Shown here: positions 58,921-64,000 of the stretch, piece by piece | Position numbering within the stretch: position 1 is the first letter of the stretch | How the letters are laid out: each line of letters opens with the position of its first letter | Source: Bacillus subtilis subsp. subtilis | GTDB lineage: Bacteria > Pseudomonadota > Gammaproteobacteria > Xanthomonadales > Xanthomonadaceae | Direction of reading: 5' to 3' | Assembly (NCBI GenBank): GCA_021733645.1 | Contig: JAHREJ010000001.1 | Coordinates: 62,001 to 126,000, forward strand | DNA length: 64,000 nucleotides | The notes under the pieces: model-generated | What the model was told of the DNA's origin: nothing | What the model saw: the letters and a program-made list of their open reading frames with translations, nothing else | Databases searched by the model: none | Position numbers and translations under genes: made by a program

Positions 58921-60513
58921 ATGTACGACTACATCATCATCGGCGCCGGATCGGCCGGCTGCGTGTTGGCCAACCGCCTCAGCGCCGACCCACGCTGCAA
59001 GGTACTGCTGCTGGAGGCCGGGCCGCGCGACCGCAACCCCTTCATCCACATGCCGGCCGGGCTGGCCCGGCTGGTCAACAACCGGCGCATCAACTGGAAC
59101 CTGGACACCGAACCGGAGCCGACGCTGGACGGACGCCGGCTGTGGTGGCCGCGCGGCAAGGTGCTGGGCGGCTCCAGTTCGATCAATGCCATGTGCTACG
59201 TACGCGGCGTGCCCGCCGACTACGACGACTGGGCCGCCGCCGGTGCCACCGGCTGGGACTGGCAGCAGGTGCTGCCGTGGTTCCTGCACAGCGAAGCCAA
59301 CAGCCGCGGCCGCAGCGCCCTGCACGGCGATGCCGGGCCACTGTCGGTGGACGACCTGCGCCACCACAACCCCTTGTCCGATGCCTTCCTCGACGCGGCC
59401 GTACAGGCCGGCCATGACCGCAACGATGACTTCAACGGCACCGCACAGCTGGGCGTGGGCCTGTACCAGGTAACCCAGCGCGAGGGTGCGCGCTGTTCGA
59501 CTGCCACCGCGTACCTGCGCCCTGCGCGCGGCCGACGCAACCTCACCGTGCTGACCGGCGCGCGCGCCACCGCGCTGAACGTCCAGGGCGACACCGCCAC
59601 CGGGGTGTTTTTTGCCCGGGGTCGGCAACACCGGTATGCGGCGGCCAGCACGGAGGTGATCCTCAGCGCAGGGGCGATCCACTCGCCGCAGCTGCTGATG
59701 TTGTCCGGGATCGGCGCGGCCACGGCGCTGCGGGCGCATGGCATCGGCGTGCGCGCCGACCTGCCCGGGGTCGGCGCCAACCTGCAGGATCATCTGGACA
59801 TCTGCACCCTGGTCCACACCCATCCGGGCGTGAGTTATGACCGCAGCAACCAGGCGCGCATCGCGGTGGACTACTTCCTGCGCGGTCGCCGTGGCGCCGG
59901 CACCAGCAACATCGCCGAGGCCGGCGGCTTTGCGCGCTCACCGCTGGCCGGCGATGCACGCGCCGACGTGCAGTTCCACTTCGTGCCGGCCATGCTCGAC
60001 AACCACGGCCGCCACCGCCTGGCCGGCGATGGCTACACCCTGCATGCCTGTGCGCTGCACCCGCGCAGCCGGGGCCGGATCAGCCTGCGCGATGCCGACC
60101 CGGCCTCGCCGCCGCGGATCCAGGCCAACTACCTCAGCGACGCCGAGGGGGCCGACCTGGCGATGATGAAGAACTGCGTGCGGATGTCTGCCGAGATCCT
60201 GCGCCAGCCGGCGTTCGACCGTTGGCGCGGCGCGCCGATCTTCCCACCACGGCCGGATCTGGACGATGCGGCACTCACGGCCTTCATCCGCGCCAAGGCC
60301 GAGACCATCTATCACCCGGTCGGCACCTGCACGATGGGTACCCATTCCCAGGCCGTGGTGGACCCGCAGCTGCGTGTGCATGGCGTGCGCCGGCTGCGGG
60401 TGGTGGACGCTTCGGTGATGCCCCGCCTGGTCAGCGGCAACACCAACGCGCCAACCATCATGCTGGCCGAACGCGCCGCGCAATGGATCATCGACGACGC
60501 CCGTACAAGCTGA
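58921..60513 (+). CDS. GMC-family FAD oxidoreductase (choline dehydrogenase-like)
   Basis: A 530-aa flavoprotein. N-terminal FAD loop IIIGAGSAGCVLANRLS; both GMC signatures, GKVLGGSSSINAMCYVRG and GAIHSPQLLMLSGIG; and the C-terminal catalytic region YHPVGTCTMG with SGNTNAPTIMLAERAA. No signal peptide. It oxidises a primary alcohol; close relatives include choline and alkane-derived alcohol dehydrogenases, and no betaine genes are adjacent, so choline is not favoured. GGGGAG precedes ATG 58921. Confidence 0.92.
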   Translation: MYDYIIIGAGSAGCVLANRLSADPRCKVLLLEAGPRDRNPFIHMPAGLARLVNNRRINWNLDTEPEPTLDGRRLWWPRGKVLGGSSSINAMCYVRGVPADYDDWAAAGATGWDWQQVLPWFLHSEANSRGRSALHGDAGPLSVDDLRHHNPLSDAFLDAAVQAGHDRNDDFNGTAQLGVGLYQVTQREGARCSTATAYLRPARGRRNLTVLTGARATALNVQGDTATGVFFARGRQHRYAAASTEVILSAGAIHSPQLLMLSGIGAATALRAHGIGVRADLPGVGANLQDHLDICTLVHTHPGVSYDRSNQARIAVDYFLRGRRGAGTSNIAEAGGFARSPLAGDARADVQFHFVPAMLDNHGRHRLAGDGYTLHACALHPRSRGRISLRDADPASPPRIQANYLSDAEGADLAMMKNCVRMSAEILRQPAFDRWRGAPIFPPRPDLDDAALTAFIRAKAETIYHPVGTCTMGTHSQAVVDPQLRVHGVRRLRVVDASVMPRLVSGNTNAPTIMLAERAAQWIIDDARTS

Positions 60514-60667
60514 ACAGGGCTGCGCCGCGCGGCCCGGCACCGGGCCGGGCAGGCAATGCAAAAACCGCGCCTTTTCAACCAGATACGCATTCATCTTCGC
60601 TTGGTTTGTGCAATCAGGAAAAGCGGCGCTAGAATCAGCCACAGCAGTTGCGCACGGGTCCCACACG

Positions 60668-62056
60668 ATGAATCAGAACAGCAGGCGTCGCCCGATCCGT
60701 TCGGCGGCCACCGGGTTGCTGGGCATGTTGATGCCCATCGCGATGTCTTCCACTGCGCAGACCTCCAGTGCTGCGCCGCCCGCGTTCCCGGTCAACATCG
60801 AAAATACCGCTGCGATCGCGCACACCCAGCCGGCCGCCTATCGCACCACGGCTGCCGGGGCCCAGGTGTTGCCGCCGGCGCAGGGCTTCAATGTGGCCGC
60901 GATCGAATCGATGGCCCAGCAGCTCACCTACGGCGAGCGCGTGCCGGGCATGGCCGTGGCCATCGTCCAGGGCGGTCGCGTGCTCAGCGCGCGCGGCTAT
61001 GGCGTCACCGACGTCAACAACCCGCAGATGGTCGATGCGCACACCGTGTTCCGGCTGGCGTCGCTGTCCAAGGCCTTCGCCGGCACCATGGCCGGCCTGC
61101 TGGTCAACGATGGCACGCTGCGCTGGGACAGCAAGGTCACCGACTATGTGCCCGGCTTCCAGTTGAGCTCGCCCGAAGCCACCGAACGGCTCACCGTGGC
61201 CGACCTGCTCAGCCACCGCGTCGGCCTGCCCTACAACGCCTATGACCGCGACGTGGAAGCCAACGCCGAGTACTACACGCTCACCCACAAGCTGGCCTCG
61301 ACCTCGCTCAAGTGCCTGCCGGGCGACTGCTATGCCTACCAGAACGTGGCCTTCAGCCTGATCGGCGATGTGGTCTACGCCGCCTCTGGCAGCTTCTATG
61401 AGCAGTCGGTGGAACGCCGCCTGTTCAAGCCGCTGGGCATGGACGATGCCAGCCTGGGCCTGGCCGGCATCCAGGCCAGTTCGCGCTGGGCGCGCCCGCA
61501 TGTGCGCAGCCGCAACGGCTGGGTGTCTCTCAATCCCAAGCCCACCTATTACCGCCTGGCACCGGCTGCGGGCGTCAACGCCAGTGCCAGCGACATGGCG
61601 CAGTGGCTGCTGGCGCACACCGGCCACCGCCCCGACGTGCTGCCCGCGCCGCTGCTGGCCACGCTGCACTCGACCCTGATCAATACACCCGGCGAGATGC
61701 GCTCGGGCTGGCGCCGCGAGCGCCTGCACTCGGCCGGTTACGCACTGGGCTGGCGCAACTTCGACTACGCCGGCCACGAAGTGGTCTTCCACGCCGGCGC
61801 CGTGCAGGGGTATCGCGGCCTGGTCGCGCTGGTGCCCGAGCGTGACCTCGGCATCGCCATCATGTGGAACGGCGAAAGCAGCCTGCCCAGCGGCCTGCTG
61901 CCCACCATCCTGGACCAGGCGATGGGCCTGCCGACGCAGCGCTGGCTGGATGTGGACACCGACTTTGGCAGTGACAGCCTGATGGCCGAAGACGCCGCAC
62001 CGGCGAGCAAGCGCAAGGGCGTCTCGTCCAATCGCGCGGTGGCCTCGCCGCGCTGA
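60668..62056 (+). CDS. serine hydrolase, beta-lactamase class C/PBP4-like
   Basis: A 462-aa exported protein. Signal sequence (about 1-35), then the penicillin-recognising fold: catalytic S132-L-S-K135, Y224-Q-N226 and H375-A-G377 in place of KTG. The HxG variant is usual in AmpC-related esterases and D-aminopeptidases, so it need not hydrolyse antibiotics. A Gly/Ser/Lys-rich tail ends the protein. ATG 60668 (MNQNSRRRPIRSAATG). Confidence 0.9.
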   Translation: MNQNSRRRPIRSAATGLLGMLMPIAMSSTAQTSSAAPPAFPVNIENTAAIAHTQPAAYRTTAAGAQVLPPAQGFNVAAIESMAQQLTYGERVPGMAVAIVQGGRVLSARGYGVTDVNNPQMVDAHTVFRLASLSKAFAGTMAGLLVNDGTLRWDSKVTDYVPGFQLSSPEATERLTVADLLSHRVGLPYNAYDRDVEANAEYYTLTHKLASTSLKCLPGDCYAYQNVAFSLIGDVVYAASGSFYEQSVERRLFKPLGMDDASLGLAGIQASSRWARPHVRSRNGWVSLNPKPTYYRLAPAAGVNASASDMAQWLLAHTGHRPDVLPAPLLATLHSTLINTPGEMRSGWRRERLHSAGYALGWRNFDYAGHEVVFHAGAVQGYRGLVALVPERDLGIAIMWNGESSLPSGLLPTILDQAMGLPTQRWLDVDTDFGSDSLMAEDAAPASKRKGVSSNRAVASPR

Positions 62057-62079
62057 GGGTCGCGTTGGCAGCAATCGAA

Positions 62080-62107
62080 ACGGCGGCCGGTTGGCCGCCT
62101 TTTTTTG
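62080..62107 (+). terminator. intrinsic terminator
   Basis: GGCGGCC-GGTT-GGCCGCC (62082-62099) followed by a T-tract, 25 bp after the serine hydrolase stop. Confidence 0.9.
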
Positions 62108-62479
62108 TCCGAACCCATCCAGCCGCGCCGTGACGGGGGGAGCCACCTCATGGGGGGCTGCGCAACGCCTGCGAAGCTCGCGGCCAATCGGCCGACCACT
62201 GACCGCGTCGAGCACAGCATGCACCGCATGGAGCCGGCCAGCGCCGACACTACCGAGCACGACGCAAGTGCGGCAGCGGCAGCGGCTGCGGCTGCGGCTG
62301 CGGCTGCGGCTGCGGCTGCGGCAGCGGCAGCGGCTGCCGAGCGTGGCTCGGCGCTACCCATCCGCACACGGGAAACGGTGCAGGGCGTACAGGGACGTAG
62401 TCACCGCGTGTCCCGGCCAAGGCCACCCGGCTCCCTCCCACCGATCGCAACCGAAACGCCAGGCACAAAACGGCGCCCA
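62108..62479. other. non-coding region with hexanucleotide repeat and a REP-like end
   Basis: No supported gene. It contains the 11-unit hexanucleotide tract annotated below and a palindrome GCCGAGC-GT-GGCTCGGC followed by GCTACC (62336-62359), like the elements of the 33-kb array. Open frames here are short, one of them only poly-alanine from the repeat. Confidence 0.6.
62270..62335 (+). repeat. 11-unit GCGGC(A/T) hexanucleotide tandem repeat
   Basis: Units: GCGGCA x2, GCGGCT x6, GCGGCA x2, GCGGCT x1. Pure length-variable repeat in an intergenic position; useful as a strain-typing marker and prone to slippage. Confidence 0.92.
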
Positions 62480-62521
62480 TAAAAAAACCCCCTCCCCGCT
62501 GGGCTGCCAGGGAAGGGGGTT
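62480..62521 (-). terminator. terminator of the histone-like gene
   Basis: On the minus strand, AACCCCCTTCCC pairs with a GGGGAGGGGGTT arm across a 14-nt loop and is followed by a run of T (forward A-run at 62479-62485). Confidence 0.85.
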
Positions 62522-62545
62522 TCAGTTACGGCATCGGGAACTGCG

Positions 62546-63121
62546 TTAGATCAGCGGTGCCGGGGTTGCCGGCAGGGCGACCGGAGCGGCCTTCTTCTTG
62601 CGAACGGCCGGCTTACGCTTTGCAACCTTCTTCACCGCTTTCTTGGCAGCCGCCTTCTTGGCCGGAGCCTTGCGCGCGGTCGCCTTCTTCGCGGCAGCCT
62701 TCTTGGCTACCTTGCGGACGGCCTTCTTGGCCGTCTTCTTTACGGCTTTCTTGGCGGTCTTCTTGGTCGCCTTCTTGGCCGTGGCCTTCTTGGCTACCTT
62801 GCGGACGGCTTTCTTGGCGGTCTTCTTGGCGGCGGCCTTCTTGGCAACCTTGCGGACTGCCTTCTTCGCCGTCTTCTTCACTGCCTTCTTCGCGGTCTTC
62901 TTGGCGGCGGCCTTCTTGGCAACCTTGCGGACTGCCTTCTTCGCCGTCTTCTTCACTGCCTTGCGGGCGGTCGCCTTCTTGGCTGCCTTCTTCACCGTCT
63001 TCTTGGCAGCCGCCTTCTTGGCTACCTTCTTCACGGCCTTCTTGGCAGCGGCTTTCTTGGCTACCTTCTTGACGGCCTTTTTGGCGGCCGGCTTTTTCTT
63101 CGCAGCTTTCTTGGTTGCCAT
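62546..63121 (-). CDS. lysine-rich histone H1-like protein
   Basis: A 191-aa, extremely basic, low-complexity protein of Lys, Ala, Val, Thr and Arg only, apart from a short PAxKKxAxVALPATPAPLI tail. It is built of KKAVKKVAKK/AAAKKTAKK units like the C-terminus of eukaryotic H1 and the AlgP/Hc1-type bacterial proteins, which coat DNA. The start MATKKAAKKKPAAKK follows GAGGAG. Repeats at DNA level (three near-identical TTGGCAACCTTGCGGAC blocks) make this region prone to length change. The likely role is nucleoid compaction or gene regulation; this is inference. Confidence 0.88.
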   Translation of the reverse strand: MATKKAAKKKPAAKKAVKKVAKKAAAKKAVKKVAKKAAAKKTVKKAAKKATARKAVKKTAKKAVRKVAKKAAAKKTAKKAVKKTAKKAVRKVAKKAAAKKTAKKAVRKVAKKATAKKATKKTAKKAVKKTAKKAVRKVAKKAAAKKATARKAPAKKAAAKKAVKKVAKRKPAVRKKKAAPVALPATPAPLI

Positions 63122-63406
63122 GGGATGGCTCCTCGTCAGTGATCTATGGAGTGGAAACGCCCAGGTAAAGCAAACCCGCAGTGCGGCATCGCGGGGACCG
63201 CCGTCGCGTCAAGCGCGTCGTGACGGATACGGGGATACCCGCCGCAGACGGCCGGGCAGGTATCCAATGGAAAGGGGTCTTGCGGTTCGCCAAGGGTAGG
63301 CAAGCCGTCTCCACCGTCTTCTGACGCGAGGTGGATGTCCAGGTTGTGCTTCGCGACTGGATGTCGATTCTGCTCACTCTGTTCGCAGCAAGGTCTGCTG
63401 TGGCGA

Positions 63407-63435
63407 AACCTAATCACGCTTTTTTTCACTGTCAA
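63407..63435 (-). promoter_or_regulatory. sigma-70 promoter of the histone-like gene
   Basis: On the minus strand TTGACA (63435-63430), a 17-bp spacer and TAGGTT (63412-63407). Transcription would start near 63400, leaving an unusually long leader of about 280 nt before the ATG at 63121. Confidence 0.6.
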
Positions 63436-64000
63436 CAACCCCGGCGAAAAATTTTCACATGGAGCGCCTCCGCAACGGCACCCCTGCCCCCTCCGCGACC
63501 GTCGCCAACGGTGTGCGATGGCACCGTCCGCGCGCCATCGCGACGCCCCGAACGTGCCAGGCACGAAAAGAAAAACACTTAAAAGAAGCACTTTCGCATT
63601 GACAGCGCGCACGCACCCGCCACGCAACGGCGCGGCTTCGCACGCACCGGCGCGTGCGCCCGCGCCTCCCCACACGGCAGCCAAACAGAGGCAAAAACTT
63701 TTCACATCCGCAATCGCTTTTTGCCACTCGATTTGCACAAATGCGCAAACTTTCGGACCGCCGCGACCGCTTCGTTGCACCCGGTCCGCTGCGTCGCACG
63801 CACCGTGCAGGACGGTCGCGTTGCCATCGGGTGCGCGCGCGACGCTCCCCGGATGCGGCTCATGACCAACGCAAAGCGCGACCCAACCGTTCCGCATGAG
63901 CGTCCGGGGTGATCGCAACGGGCCGGGTCACCGGGCCGTTTTCATCACGCATGGATAACAGCAGCGGCACGCCGCTGCGCCTGCGCACCGTGCCAGCCAC
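63436..64000. other. non-coding flank, no supported gene
   Basis: 565 bp with AT-rich patches (TTTTCACAT occurs near 63453 and again near 63701) between GC-rich stretches. Open frames here have odd amino-acid composition and no recognisable domain. An ATG at 63952 opens a frame that runs off the window (MDNSSGTPLRLRTVPA) and could be the start of the next gene, but there is no clear ribosome-binding site to support it. Confidence 0.4.

Noticed and set aside
62105-62482. 125-aa protein with a poly-alanine tract
   Set aside because: The Ala run is only the translated hexanucleotide repeat; the flanks have no domain, and the terminator of the preceding gene lies at its start.
63136-63918. 260-aa open frame on the minus strand upstream of the histone-like gene
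   Set aside because: No domain, odd composition with many Cys/Arg/Trp, and it spans the predicted promoter and leader of the histone-like gene.

Overview
The window is high-GC DNA from a gammaproteobacterium of the Xanthomonadaceae, most likely Stenotrophomonas or a close relative. Support comes from the gene families (AcnD-type methylcitrate cycle, an S-box riboswitch before a metX-metB-hom operon, a large TonB-dependent receptor, propeller-type hybrid kinases, a lysine-rich histone-like protein) and from GTAG/CTAC-flanked palindromic repeats resembling the SMAG/REP elements of Stenotrophomonas. No rRNA, tRNA, CRISPR, prophage or insertion sequence was recognised. The organism is inferred from gene content, not from a marker gene.

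Layout. 1-6121: methylcitrate (propionate) cycle, acnD (cut by the window edge), prpC and prpB, read leftward from a clear sigma-54 promoter and facing a divergent sigma-54 activator, prpR. 6131-13506: housekeeping genes: ankyrin/DUF6891 protein, pdxH, a glycerate-kinase-like enzyme, dodecin, aroK-aroB, a small WGR-like protein, hemE and a DHA2 efflux pump with a strong inverted repeat at its start. 13561-27610: four consecutive leftward genes for very large hybrid sensor kinases with periplasmic beta-propellers. The outer two have intact signalling motifs. The inner two overlap by 4 bp and have lost different motifs: one keeps the phospho-accepting His but has no ATP-binding boxes; the other keeps the ATP-binding boxes but has Gly in place of the His, and carries a frameshift. 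27792-32908: YceI/cytochrome b561/YceI operon, glutaredoxin-like protein, sdaA, membrane-anchored XRE regulator, secreted alpha/beta hydrolase.

32909-33675 is an expanded array of palindromic repeats that has copied the last ~80 bp of the hydrolase gene twice. 33693-37260: hom, metB and metX, joined by ATGA overlaps, behind a SAM riboswitch. 37378-46554: M23 peptidase, prfC, hemolysin III homologue, AsmA protein, CBS protein overlapping a glycosyltransferase, mtgA, hslO. 46674-52284: exported protein of unknown function, TonB-dependent receptor, and a TPR-linked aspartyl/asparaginyl beta-hydroxylase. 52287-56922: TetR regulator divergent from an alpha/beta hydrolase-fadE pair, with three ATAC-N6-GTA/TTC-like sites between them, then a DUF4442 protein. 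57008-64000: DUF1304 membrane protein, nucleotide-antiporter-like MFS protein, GMC oxidoreductase, serine beta-lactamase-like hydrolase, a hexanucleotide repeat, and the histone-like gene with a long predicted leader.

The most unusual item is the kinase array, above all the inner pair whose defects are complementary. This suggests either a split, trans-phosphorylating kinase or two genes caught during decay. Gene starts were chosen from signal peptides, ribosome-binding sites and ATGA overlaps; where this is uncertain it is said in the entry.
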